A stretch of 39,565 bases of DNA, from the NCBI RefSeq assembly GCF_004944975.1, contig NZ_SPQG01000003.1, forward strand, positions 82,578 through 122,142. Reading direction: 5' to 3'. Shown here in pieces: positions 16,160-26,338 of the stretch. Origin of the DNA: Halorhabdus amylolytica. GTDB lineage: Archaea; Halobacteriota; Halobacteria; Halobacteriales; Haloarculaceae. Every line of letters begins with the position of its first letter. Positions within the stretch are counted from its first letter, which is position 1. The notes under the pieces are model-generated. The model saw only the letters and a list, made by a program, of their open reading frames with translations, was not told the DNA's origin and did no database searches. The translations under genes and the position numbers were made by a program.

Positions 16160-16648
16160 TCAGGGGCGGAGCAGATCGCTCAGTCGATCGATGATCCCGT
16201 CGTCGTCCCCCAGGGAGAGGTAGTAGGCATCGCCGCCGTCCTCGTAGTAACTGTCGATCCGACGGACGATTTCGAAACCGACGTGCTGGTAGAATTGCAT
16301 CGCCGCCCGGTTGGTCGTCCGGGCGTGACAGGAGACGCTGTCGTGGTCTTTCAGAACCCGTGCGATCAGCCGCTTCCCGAACCCCTCGCCCCGGTACGCC
16401 GGGGCGACCGCCAGAAAGAGCATGTAGCCGTCGCGACGAACGGCTGCGAAACCGACCAACGTCGACTCCCGTCCCCCCCGGTCGTGATACAGATAGACGG
16501 TCGATCGCCGATAGGCGTTCTCGAAGAACCGGCGGCGCTGGCGGAGCATCCCCTCTTGCTCGCGGATGCGTTCCTTGAGGTCCCACGCGGCGTCGACGTA
16601 CTCGTCGTCGCCCCGCTCGACCCGGGCTGTCTCGACAGTGACGCTCAC
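16160..16648 (-). CDS. GNAT-family N-acetyltransferase
   Basis: The 162-residue protein carries the GNAT fold. The acetyl-CoA pyrophosphate-binding loop is YRGEGFGKRLIARVL (about residues 92-106). It is preceded by FLAVAPA and followed by the beta-strand segment SVSCHARTTNRAAMQFYQHV and then GFEIVRRID, as in RimI-like enzymes. This suggests transfer of acetyl groups to the N-terminus or a small molecule, but the substrate cannot be read from the sequence. The GTG start fits a minus-strand TATA box at 16680-16671 for a leaderless mRNA. A perfect 21-bp palindrome overlaps the start codon. Confidence 0.85.
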   Translation of the reverse strand: MSVTVETARVERGDDEYVDAAWDLKERIREQEGMLRQRRRFFENAYRRSTVYLYHDRGGRESTLVGFAAVRRDGYMLFLAVAPAYRGEGFGKRLIARVLKDHDSVSCHARTTNRAAMQFYQHVGFEIVRRIDSYYEDGGDAYYLSLGDDDGIIDRLSDLLRP

Positions 16649-16653
16649 TGTCG
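16633..16653. promoter_or_regulatory. Perfect 9-3-9 palindrome over the acetyltransferase start
   Basis: Arms CGACAGTGA and TCACTGTCG with a 3-base centre span the predicted transcription start and the GTG codon (16648-16646). The TATA-like AATTATAGTG lies at 16680-16671. Either an operator or an RNA hairpin at the 5' end would be possible. Confidence 0.45.
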
Positions 16654-16764
16654 GTACGTAAGACGCTCCCCACTATAATTCCACCGCCCGCCGAGGGTTC
16701 TGGCCCGGATCCGCTATCTATCTCGCCCGTAACGCTTTCGGCCGTGCCGGCGAACACTGGTCGT

Positions 16765-17544
16765 ATGCCGTCGCTTTCCGATCGGTCGCGGACACACGCG
16801 ACCGAGGCTCGTGAACGCATCAGACAGTCGCTATTTACCGGACTGACGATCACTGTCCCGTTGTTGATCACGCTGCTGGTGATCAGTCTCGTTTACGGGT
16901 TCGTCTTTGGAGCACTCGATCCGTTGGTCACTGTTCTCGAAAGAACCCTCCCAATCGAGGGTGAGTTACCGGGCGTCGTCCTCCAGATCACCGCTGGGGT
17001 GGTCGTGATCGGTTTCATCTGGCTCGTCGGGTTCGTCGCCGAGAGTCGGCCGAGCGACAGCGGTCTCGAGGAGCGCTTCGACCGGGCGATGGGACGGGTT
17101 CCGGGGATTGGCGGTGTCTACCGCACGTTCGACGAGATGAGCGAGATGGTGCTCGACGCCGACACCGAGAGTTTCGAGGAGGTGAAACTGGTCCCGTTCC
17201 CGACACAGTCGTCCTATGCCCTCGGGTTCGTAACCGCCGAACCGCCGGAGCGATTCGAGCGAGCGACCGGGAACGAGGAGATGCTGACGCTTTACGTCCC
17301 GATGTCGCCGAACCCCGTGATGGGCGGGTACGTGTTGTACGTCCCGGCCGAGCACTGTATCGAGGTGGACATGAGCGTCGAAGAGGGGATCAAGTCTATC
17401 ATGACAAGCGGCGTCGCGATCGGCGAGAAACACTCGGACGGTACTGCCGACGGGACTCCCTCCACTCCCGGAGACCCGACGGTCGAACGACCGAGTATGG
17501 GCGATATCCGTGACGTCGATCGGGAGGGGGAGGGACGAACGTGA
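16765..17544 (+). CDS. DUF502 family membrane protein
   Basis: The protein has 259 residues from ATG 16765. Two transmembrane segments are clear (about 22-46, GLTITVPLLITLLVISLVYG; about 70-94, VVLQITAGVVVIGFIWLVGF). A soluble part follows, with the DUF502 signatures PGIGGVYRTFDEMSEMVL and VPMSPNPVMGGYVLYVP. The C-terminal 45 residues are a polar, Pro/Gly/Asp-rich tail. DUF502 proteins occur in bacteria, archaea and plants, and their role is not settled. An upstream in-frame GTG at 16744 is a second possible start. The stop overlaps the archease start, so the pair is co-translated. Confidence 0.85.
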   Translation: MPSLSDRSRTHATEARERIRQSLFTGLTITVPLLITLLVISLVYGFVFGALDPLVTVLERTLPIEGELPGVVLQITAGVVVIGFIWLVGFVAESRPSDSGLEERFDRAMGRVPGIGGVYRTFDEMSEMVLDADTESFEEVKLVPFPTQSSYALGFVTAEPPERFERATGNEEMLTLYVPMSPNPVMGGYVLYVPAEHCIEVDMSVEEGIKSIMTSGVAIGEKHSDGTADGTPSTPGDPTVERPSMGDIRDVDREGEGRT

Positions 17545-17951
17545 GTTTCGTCCTGCGTGAGCATACGGCCGACGTGGCCGTTGAGGCGACTGGTGACTCC
17601 CTCGCCGATGCCTTCGCGGCGACGGCCGATGGCATGGCTGCGGCCATGTGCGAGAACGTCCCCTTCGACGGCGATCGGTTCGATCTCGCCGTCACGGCTG
17701 AGAGTCGGGAGTCGCTCCTGTTCGACTATCTGGACGAACTCATCTATCAGCGAGACGTACGGAACGTACTCCCGGTCGACAATCGGGCGACTGTCTCCCG
17801 GTCGGACGATGTCTGGTCGGTCCAGGCCAGTTCACGGGGGGTCCCCCTGCAAACGATTTCCGCCCGCGAAATCAAGGCCGTTACGTACTCCGAAATGGTT
17901 CTCGAAGAAACGCAGGACGGTTGGCACGCCTACGTGGTCCTCGACGTCTGA
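17541..17951 (+). CDS. Archease, activator of the RtcB RNA ligase
   Basis: The 136-residue protein is a typical archease. It opens with REHTADVAVEATGDSLADAF, the conserved HTADV segment holding a metal-binding Asp, has LLFDYLDELIYQRDV in the middle and ends with EIKAVTYSEMV, then WHAYVVLDV. Archease helps RtcB form its guanylated intermediate and allows multiple turnovers in tRNA splicing and RNA repair. Its partner rtcB lies about 2.4 kb downstream, with katG in between. The start is GTG 17541, overlapping the DUF502 stop by 4 bases. Confidence 0.93.
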   Translation: MSFVLREHTADVAVEATGDSLADAFAATADGMAAAMCENVPFDGDRFDLAVTAESRESLLFDYLDELIYQRDVRNVLPVDNRATVSRSDDVWSVQASSRGVPLQTISAREIKAVTYSEMVLEETQDGWHAYVVLDV

Positions 17952-18024
17952 ACCGCTATTTATCTGTTGGGCCTAAACCGCTTTCTTTCCAATGTTACAT
18001 CTTGACTGGCACCTCGGACGGTAG

Positions 18025-20307
<2,283 letters not shown>

Positions 20308-20354
20308 GGATCAACGGCGACTCGACCGCTACCGCGCCCTCTTTCGCTTCGAAC

Positions 20355-20363
20355 CTTACTTTG
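20355..20363 (+). promoter_or_regulatory. TATA-like box of rtcB
   Basis: CTTACTTTG is centred about 28 bases before ATG 20387, consistent with a leaderless rtcB mRNA. Confidence 0.45.
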
Positions 20364-20386
20364 TCCCACGCGTCGTAGCTCCGTGT

Positions 20387-23320
20387 ATGACTACCTACGA
20401 CGCCGGCGAGTTCACCCTGGAGAAGGTCCGGGAGTACGTCTGGAAGATCCCACAGACGGGCGAGATGCGCGTGCCGGGACGCGTCCTCGCCAGCGAGGAA
20501 CTGCTTGCGGAGATCAGCGAGGACCTCTCCCTGAAACAACTCAAGAACACGACCCATCTCCCCGGAATTCAGAAGTACGCCATCGCGATGCCCGATGCTC
20601 ACCAGGGCTATGGCTTCCCCGTCGGCGGCGTCGCCGGGATCGACGCCGAAAACGGCGTTATCTCGCCGGGAGCGGTTGGTTACGACATCAACTGCTTGCC
20701 GGGATCGACGGATGTCAGGCTGTCGTTCGGGCGACGAATGGAACTGGAAGACCTTCGGGAACGGTTCGAGGACGAGCGGGCGATCGTCGCCGGGGACGAA
20801 CTGACGGACTCCCCGATCCGACTGTTCACGGAGTCCGGGACGAAGCCGGTATACCGAGTCGAAACGACGAGAGGGCAGACCATCCAGGCGACTGCGGAGC
20901 ATCCGTTTCTCACTCCTGATGGGATGGTCGAACTCGGGGACCTGGGACCCGGTGACCAAACGATCGTCCAGCCGTTCCGCGGCTTGGAGCACGAGGATCC
21001 CGAAGCGTTCACGATCCTCACCGAAGACGACTTTGCTGACGCAAACCCGCAGCTAAAACGCGTTCTCACGGATCGGAACCTGTTACCGCTTCGATCGACC
21101 GACGAGGAACTGAACTATCTCCTGAAGATCCTCGGATTTCACCTCGGCGATGGGTCACTTGGCGGTGAAGGACAACTCTGGTTCTACGGTGAACCGGAAG
21201 ATCTCGAATCGATCCGGGAGGACGTCAAGTCGATCGGCTTCACGCCGTCGAAAGTATACTCGCGGGATCGCCAGCACGAGATCGACGGATCGAGCTTCAA
21301 GGCGACCGAACACAGTTTCAAGACGACATCGAAAGCGCTCCGACGGTTACTCATCGAGCTTGGTCTCCCCGAGGACTCGAAGATTTCCTCGGAGTTCTCG
21401 ACGCCGTGGTTCCTCGATCGCCTGGCCGACTGGCAGCAGGCGCTGTTCTACAGCGCGTTCTTCGGTGCGGAGATGAACGCGCCGGCCGCCCAGCACGACA
21501 CGAACCTCTACTGTCCGAAAGTCTCCCAGAACAGGACAGTCGAGACCGTCGATTCCGGCCGACAGTTCTTCGAAGACATGGCAGCGTTCCTTTCCGACGT
21601 CGGGATCGAAACGAACGAGATCGAGTCGTTCGAGACGGACTCCAACCGCGACCACGATACCATCCGGCTACGTCTGGGGATCAAAAACGACTCCCAGAAC
21701 CTGATCCGGTTTTTCTCGACCGTGGGCTATCGCTACAACCGGGACAAACAGCGACGGGCGATCAAGGCCATCGAGTACCTCAAGCGGAAAGAGCGCGAGA
21801 TTGTGCGCCGGGAACGAATCGCCAGCGAGGTGCAGGCCAGAGCCGATGGTGGCGAACCTGTCCGGGAGCTGAAAGAGGAGTACGACATCAATGATCGATT
21901 CATCGAACGAAGTGCTTGGAGTGGGCGTGAGGGCCGACCGCGACCGGGAGAGACGTTCCTCGACTTCGAAGACTTCTGTGAGGACTTTGAGGTTCAGGAA
22001 AACTTGACTGTCACGACGACTGTCGATTCGATCGAACACGTCGGGGAGAAAACGGTCTACGACATCGGTGTCGAACACGACGCTCATAACTTCCTCGCGA
22101 ACGGGTTCGTCGTGTCGAACTGCGGCGTTCGGATGCTGAAAACAAATCTCACCTACGCCGACGTCCAGGGTCGCGAGGAGGAACTCGTCGACGCGCTCTT
22201 CGAGGCGATCCCTGCGGGACTGGGCGGCGGTGGCGTCGTCCAGACGGATGTCGACACGCTTGAGGACGTGCTCGAACGTGGCGTCGACTGGGCACTCGAA
22301 GAGGGCTACGCCGTCGAGGCGGACCTCGCGCACTGCGAGGACGAGGGGGTTCGGCCGGGAGCCGATCCCGACGCAGTCTCACAGAAGGCAAAGGACAGGG
22401 GTCGCCAGCAACTCGGGAGTCTCGGCAGCGGGAACCACTTCCTCGAGGTCCAGCGCGTCACGGATGTCTACCGCGCGGATGTCGCAGAGCGCTTCGGTTT
22501 GAAGGAGGATCAGATCGTGGTCCTGATTCACTGTGGCTCGCGGGGGTTAGGCCATCAGGTCTGTACTGACTACTTGCGAGACATCGAACAGGCCCATCAG
22601 GGGCTTCTGGAGCAGTTGCCGGACAAGGAACTCGCGGCCGCGCCCGCCGGCAGCCACCTTGCCGAGGAGTACTACGCGGCGATGAACGCCGCGATCAACT
22701 TCGCGTGGGTCAACCGCCAGCTCATCATGCATCGGACACGGGAGGTCTTCGCCGACGTCTTCGACCGCGACTGGCGGGACATGGAGATGGAGTTGCTGTA
22801 TGACGTTGCTCACAACATTGCCAAGAAGGAGACCCACGACGTCGGCGTCGACCCGGAGGGGCGACCGGTGGGAGAGGCCGACGCCGTCGACAGCGAGGAG
22901 CGCGAACTCTTCGTCCATCGCAAGGGCGCGACGCGGGCGTTCCCGGCGGGTCACCCCGAAGTCCCGGCGGCCTACCGCGATGTCGGCCAGCCGATCATCA
23001 TCCCCGGGAGCATGGGATCGGGGAGTTACGTCCTCCGGGGTGGCGAGAACTCGCTGGAAGAGACGTTCGGCTCGACGGCCCACGGGGCGGGCCGACTCAT
23101 GTCCCGGACCGAGGCCAAGAACATCTACTGGGGTGAAGATGTCCAGGACGACCTGCGTGAGACCCAACAAATCTACGTCAAGGCCGAGAGCGGGGCGACC
23201 GTCGCCGAGGAAGCCCCCGGCGTGTACAAGGATGTCGATGAGGTAGTGCGGATCTCGGACGAACTCGGGATCGGCGACCGGGTCGCCCGGACGTTCCCGG
23301 TCTGCAATATCAAGGGCTGA
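20387..23320 (+). CDS. rtcB: RNA-splicing ligase RtcB precursor containing an intein
   Basis: RtcB joins 2',3'-cyclic phosphate or 3'-phosphate RNA ends to 5'-OH ends, using GTP and Mn2+, in tRNA splicing and repair. The precursor has 977 residues. Removing a 476-residue intein leaves 501, the usual RtcB size. Extein motifs include AMPDAHQGYGFPVGGVAG, GYDIN followed after the intein by CGVRML, GSLGSGNHFLE, HCGSRGLGHQ, NFAWVNRQ, and the guanylated-His region with STAHGAGR. The intein splits the active site just before the Mn-binding Cys of DINCGVR, so the unspliced protein should be inactive. Archease is encoded upstream at 17541. Confidence 0.96.
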   Translation: MTTYDAGEFTLEKVREYVWKIPQTGEMRVPGRVLASEELLAEISEDLSLKQLKNTTHLPGIQKYAIAMPDAHQGYGFPVGGVAGIDAENGVISPGAVGYDINCLPGSTDVRLSFGRRMELEDLRERFEDERAIVAGDELTDSPIRLFTESGTKPVYRVETTRGQTIQATAEHPFLTPDGMVELGDLGPGDQTIVQPFRGLEHEDPEAFTILTEDDFADANPQLKRVLTDRNLLPLRSTDEELNYLLKILGFHLGDGSLGGEGQLWFYGEPEDLESIREDVKSIGFTPSKVYSRDRQHEIDGSSFKATEHSFKTTSKALRRLLIELGLPEDSKISSEFSTPWFLDRLADWQQALFYSAFFGAEMNAPAAQHDTNLYCPKVSQNRTVETVDSGRQFFEDMAAFLSDVGIETNEIESFETDSNRDHDTIRLRLGIKNDSQNLIRFFSTVGYRYNRDKQRRAIKAIEYLKRKEREIVRRERIASEVQARADGGEPVRELKEEYDINDRFIERSAWSGREGRPRPGETFLDFEDFCEDFEVQENLTVTTTVDSIEHVGEKTVYDIGVEHDAHNFLANGFVVSNCGVRMLKTNLTYADVQGREEELVDALFEAIPAGLGGGGVVQTDVDTLEDVLERGVDWALEEGYAVEADLAHCEDEGVRPGADPDAVSQKAKDRGRQQLGSLGSGNHFLEVQRVTDVYRADVAERFGLKEDQIVVLIHCGSRGLGHQVCTDYLRDIEQAHQGLLEQLPDKELAAAPAGSHLAEEYYAAMNAAINFAWVNRQLIMHRTREVFADVFDRDWRDMEMELLYDVAHNIAKKETHDVGVDPEGRPVGEADAVDSEERELFVHRKGATRAFPAGHPEVPAAYRDVGQPIIIPGSMGSGSYVLRGGENSLEETFGSTAHGAGRLMSRTEAKNIYWGEDVQDDLRETQQIYVKAESGATVAEEAPGVYKDVDEVVRISDELGIGDRVARTFPVCNIKG
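20693..22120 (+). other. Intein with DOD (LAGLIDADG-type) homing endonuclease inside RtcB
   Basis: The intein starts at Cys (residue 103, 20693-20695) with CLPGSTDVRLSF (block A) and has block B with TAEHPFLTPDGM. Two endonuclease motifs follow: KILGFHLGDGSL (block C) and LFYSAFFGAEM (block E). It ends with YDIGVEHDAHNFLANGFVVSN (block F/G, about 21 residues); the last residue is Asn at 22118-22120, before extein Cys at 22121. The penultimate residue is Ser instead of the common His. All splicing and nuclease blocks look intact, so it is probably an active or recently active homing element. The same insertion point is known in Pyrococcus horikoshii RtcB. Confidence 0.93.
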
Positions 23321-23389
23321 GGCTTCATCTCGGTGAGTTCAGGGATCGAGGCGGGCCAGCGTGACTGGGGCATGCCGAACAGTAATCGC

Positions 23390-23845
23390 TCAGCGACTGG
23401 CATCGCCGTTCCACTGTGCGAGCGTCGCCGATCCGTTGACGCTTTCGTTCCGCCAGATGACACTGACTCGATCGTTCGGCCCGACTGGTGCGCCGTACGC
23501 ACCACCTTCGCCGACCTGGACGACGTCGCCTGGCTCGACCGGCTGGACGTCCTCCCAGCCTGCGAGGGCGGTCCAGCTCGCACTCTTGTCTTCCCCTTCG
23601 ACGTAGAGATCCCCTGACGGGATCGAGTCGCCATCCTCGTGCGTGATTATGAGTGCACTCGTCTGCTCGATGTGACGGAACGTGAACTCCGCTTCGGGCT
23701 CGCCTCCAGCGTCGGGTGCGAACAGAAACACGTTGATTCCGATTCCAAGAACAAGTACGACCGCAAGCCCAACGAGCGTGGCCACGGCCGTCATCTCCGA
23801 GACGCCACGTTCGTCGGTATTCGAACGGGTCCCGGACAGTTCCAT
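23390..23845 (-). CDS. Pilin-like secreted protein (type IV pilin N-terminus)
   Basis: The 151-residue protein has a type IV pilin-like N-terminus. A short charged leader with DERGVSE comes before a hydrophobic helix (TAVATLVGLAVVLVLGIGIN), fitting processing by the archaeal prepilin peptidase PibD. A small beta-rich domain follows (about 50-150), with EFTFRHIEQTSALIITHEDG and a VEPGDVVQVG segment, as in haloarchaeal pilin-family proteins. It probably forms or decorates a surface pilus, and its exact role is unknown. A TATA-like GTTTTATCGC (23880-23871) fits a leaderless start at ATG 23845. It stands alone on the minus strand. Confidence 0.82.
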   Translation of the reverse strand: MELSGTRSNTDERGVSEMTAVATLVGLAVVLVLGIGINVFLFAPDAGGEPEAEFTFRHIEQTSALIITHEDGDSIPSGDLYVEGEDKSASWTALAGWEDVQPVEPGDVVQVGEGGAYGAPVGPNDRVSVIWRNESVNGSATLAQWNGDASR

Positions 23846-24061
23846 GTACAGTACGTGTATTCTTTCCCGAGCGATAAAACCACTGCCCTGTCAGCCGATC
23901 ATCTCACAAGGGAGACTCGTAATTGGTCGATCCATTCTGTTTTTCCCGTCCAGCAGACACTGCCGGGTCGGCAGGGCGAAAGAGCGTTCCGGAACACCAT
24001 CGACCTCTTGGGACGACGCGACGGCACAATCCTTTTGCCTGCCGGTGGTGTCCCTTGACGC
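23846..24061. promoter_or_regulatory. Divergent spacer between the pilin gene and mscS
   Basis: It carries the pilin TATA box (minus strand, 23880-23871) and, for the channel gene, CCTTTTGCC (24031-24039), centred 27 bases before ATG 24062. No other gene is seen in the spacer. Confidence 0.45.
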
Positions 24062-25072
24062 ATGCAGTCGGCGGGCTCCAGACCGTTCTTTCTGCAAACG
24101 ACGACCGAGACCGGTGTACAGGCCCGCGGGAACGAGTGGTTGCCGTTCGCCGTTCCCGACTGGGCGCTGGATCTCCTCGCCGTCGTCGTGGTTCTGCTCA
24201 TCGCCTGGGCGGCGTCTAGGTTGTTGGTTCGGTTGATCGGTCGCCGGATTGCCCGCCGGTTCCGCCGACCGAGTCTGACCCGGGTGTTCATCCGCGGCGT
24301 CCGTGCCGGCGTGTTCGTCCTCGCTCTCCTCTTGATCCTCCGGATATTCGGCCTGAAACTGGGAGACATCGCACTCTCGGTCACGGTGTTTTCGGCGGTC
24401 ATCGGTGTCATCCTCGCGCCGATCGTCGGAAGCGTCATCAGCGGCGTCTTCCTGTTGGCCGATCAGCCCTACGAGATCGGCGACATGGTCGAACTCGCCG
24501 ACACGGACCAGCGCGGGTTCGTCGAGGACATCACGCTCCGCTATACGAAGATATTCACGCTCGACAATACGTTTCTCGTGATCCCGAACGGAACGATTCG
24601 CGAGCGCGACGTGATCAATTACTCGGCCGAGGACCCACGGACGCGCCGGTCGATCCCGGTTGTCGTGACCTACGAGAGCGACGTGGCGACGGCGCGTGAC
24701 CGAATCGAACGCGCCGCTCGTGACGTCGACGGTGTCATCGAAGGGGGCCCCAACATCCGCGTCGGCGCCGCCCGGTATCCCGCCGGACCGATCTGTTATA
24801 TCGACGAATTCGGCGACCACGGCGTCCATCTGACGTTGCGGTACTGGATCGAGGTGCCTTACAAACTGCTGGCGACGCGGTCGCGGGTCCAGACGGCGAT
24901 CCGCGAGGTGCTCGCTGACGTCGACGTAGAGATCGCCTACCCCCACTCGCACCTGGTGTTCGACGATACGAGCGGGCAACTACAGGTTCGACGGAACGAG
25001 GACGGTTCCCTGGACGCCGATCGGTCGCCAGTGGCCGACGGAGATACGGGAACGGATTCACCGTCGCCCTAG
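24062..25072 (+). CDS. mscS: Small-conductance mechanosensitive channel (MscS family)
   Basis: The 336-residue membrane protein opens under membrane tension to release solutes during osmotic downshock. Three hydrophobic segments are visible: about 30-55 (WALDLLAVVVVLLIAWAASR), 78-95 (GVRAGVFVLALLLILRIFG) and 100-125 (the pore-lining TM3 with SVTVFSAVIGVILAPIVGSV). The cytosolic beta domain begins with YEIGDMVELADTDQRGFVED, and then TLDNTFLVIPNG and the C-terminal alpha/beta region follow. The acidic, Ser-rich C-terminus is typical for a halophile. It converges with the UspA gene, and the two stops overlap by 4 bases. Confidence 0.93.
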   Translation: MQSAGSRPFFLQTTTETGVQARGNEWLPFAVPDWALDLLAVVVVLLIAWAASRLLVRLIGRRIARRFRRPSLTRVFIRGVRAGVFVLALLLILRIFGLKLGDIALSVTVFSAVIGVILAPIVGSVISGVFLLADQPYEIGDMVELADTDQRGFVEDITLRYTKIFTLDNTFLVIPNGTIRERDVINYSAEDPRTRRSIPVVVTYESDVATARDRIERAARDVDGVIEGGPNIRVGAARYPAGPICYIDEFGDHGVHLTLRYWIEVPYKLLATRSRVQTAIREVLADVDVEIAYPHSHLVFDDTSGQLQVRRNEDGSLDADRSPVADGDTGTDSPSP

Positions 25073-25473
25073 CTCAGCGAGGCGGTCACGACCTTACAGT
25101 CGAGTTCGTCATCCAGGAAGGTGGCAATATCGGGATCGTCAACCAGCCGGCGAACCATCTCTCGCCATCGACTGACCTGTTTTTCGCCGATCACCACCAC
25201 GTCGGCCCCTTCGGCCGCCACTTCTTCGAGGATCGTCTCCTCGACGAGCAGTCCTGTCCGGACCGCGTAGCGCGTCCGCGAGAGCCGGCCGAAGGACTCC
25301 TCGACGGCGGACTTGAGTTCCGAGCGCGTCACGTGACCGTTGTCGTGAAAGAGGTTGACGTGTAACACGGTTAGGTCGGCATCTTCCTCCTCGGCGACCC
25401 CGATGGCACGAGAAAGTGTCGCCCGCGAATGCTGAGAGAGCGGATATCTGACAGGCACGACGACTTTCGACAT
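25069..25473 (-). CDS. Universal stress protein (UspA) family
   Basis: The protein has 134 residues. It starts with SKVVVPVRYPLSQHSRATLS, followed by ADLTVLHVNLF, as in UspA proteins. ADVVVIGEKQVSRWREMVRR lies where ATP-binding members have GxxGxxxxx(S/T), and it lacks those glycines, so ATP binding is doubtful. The role is likely in stress tolerance, without a defined reaction. It is convergent with mscS, overlapping at the stops, and that may couple their expression by antisense transcription. No TATA box was assigned. Confidence 0.85.
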   Translation of the reverse strand: MSKVVVPVRYPLSQHSRATLSRAIGVAEEEDADLTVLHVNLFHDNGHVTRSELKSAVEESFGRLSRTRYAVRTGLLVEETILEEVAAEGADVVVIGEKQVSRWREMVRRLVDDPDIATFLDDELDCKVVTASLS

Positions 25474-25715
25474 TATCGTCCGCTACTGCGTCCCCTCGCG
25501 TGAACGTTTCGCTTTAGGCCGACGTCTCGTGATGAGCAGCGATGGACGTTGCTCGCTCGCGTTCCATCGACGACTCCGGATCCGTCATCCCGCCGCTCGT
25601 GATGTTCGAACCGTTCCGTGGGGAGTCAAACGTGGCGAAATCGCGTTTTGCAGGGGCGAAGACGGGACGTGATCGGTAGCGAAAGCCATAACCCCCGACG
25701 CACGAACGGGAGAGT

Positions 25716-26297
25716 ATGAGCGCCCCACCGGGGGAGTACTACACGGACGAACGGTGGCAGAACTGGATCGAACGGATCGACGCGGAAGACATCGATCCCG
25801 AGGACGAGGACTCGGCACGCCTGCTCCTCAACCTGCAGGACGACGCCGCGATCGCGGTCGCGAAGATCGTCACTGACTACGAGGACGGTGAACTCCAAGA
25901 GGACGAGACCCTAGAAGAACTGGCAAAGGTCCGGGAGATCGTCTTAGAGGAGGTCGAGATGGACGACGAGGAGAAGGTGATGGTCGTCGACGGCGTCCAG
26001 ACGTCACTCGTCTGTGTCTTCTACGCCGCCGAGGAGTACGTCGCCGGCGAGGTCGCCGAGGCGCCGATTGCCGACCTGATCGGCGCCGCGAGCGACGCCG
26101 AGGAAAACGACGACGTCGACGCGGCGTTGGGCTACTGTGCCAAGGCCGGCACGCGCATCTTCGCCGACGAGGAGGAGCTGTCGATGGATGTCGTCGACGA
26201 TCTGGAGTTCGGACTCGTCGCCGAGTGGGTCAACGGCCTCGATAGCCTCCAGACGGCGCTGAGCGACCCCGAGGTCGTCGAAGAGGACGACAACTGA
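25716..26297 (+). CDS. DUF2150 family protein
   Basis: This soluble, strongly acidic 193-residue protein matches haloarchaeal DUF2150 by overall look: the N-terminal YYTDERWQNWIERI, then ARLLLNLQDDAAIAVAKIVT, VQTSLVCVFYAAEEYVAGEV, and GLVAEWVNGLDSLQTAL. It has no signal peptide or membrane segment and appears mostly helical. The function is unknown. TATA-like GCCATAACC (25685-25693) is centred about 27 bases before ATG 25716, so the transcript is probably leaderless. The 25474-25684 spacer shows no gene or structured RNA that I can recognise. Confidence 0.85.
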   Translation: MSAPPGEYYTDERWQNWIERIDAEDIDPEDEDSARLLLNLQDDAAIAVAKIVTDYEDGELQEDETLEELAKVREIVLEEVEMDDEEKVMVVDGVQTSLVCVFYAAEEYVAGEVAEAPIADLIGAASDAEENDDVDAALGYCAKAGTRIFADEEELSMDVVDDLEFGLVAEWVNGLDSLQTALSDPEVVEEDDN

Positions 26298-26308
26298 TCC
26301 CCCGCAAG

Positions 26309-26316
26309 CTTTTACC
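26309..26316 (+). promoter_or_regulatory. TATA-like box of the pilin-like operon
   Basis: CTTTTACC is centred 27 bases before ATG 26339 and probably drives both large surface-protein genes. Confidence 0.5.
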
Positions 26317-26338
26317 GACACCGTTGTAAGTAGGCTCA

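Noticed and set aside
16387-16406. Perfect hairpin CGCCCCGG-TACG-CCGGGGCG in the acetyltransferase gene, as another hairpin insert
   Set aside because: It codes the conserved acetyl-CoA loop region (APAYRGEGFG) without added residues, so it is not an insertion and probably reflects GC-rich codon choice.
25474-25684. Structured RNA or small gene in the spacer before the DUF2150 gene
   Set aside because: Frames here look random and I saw no stable stem pattern, so nothing could be supported.
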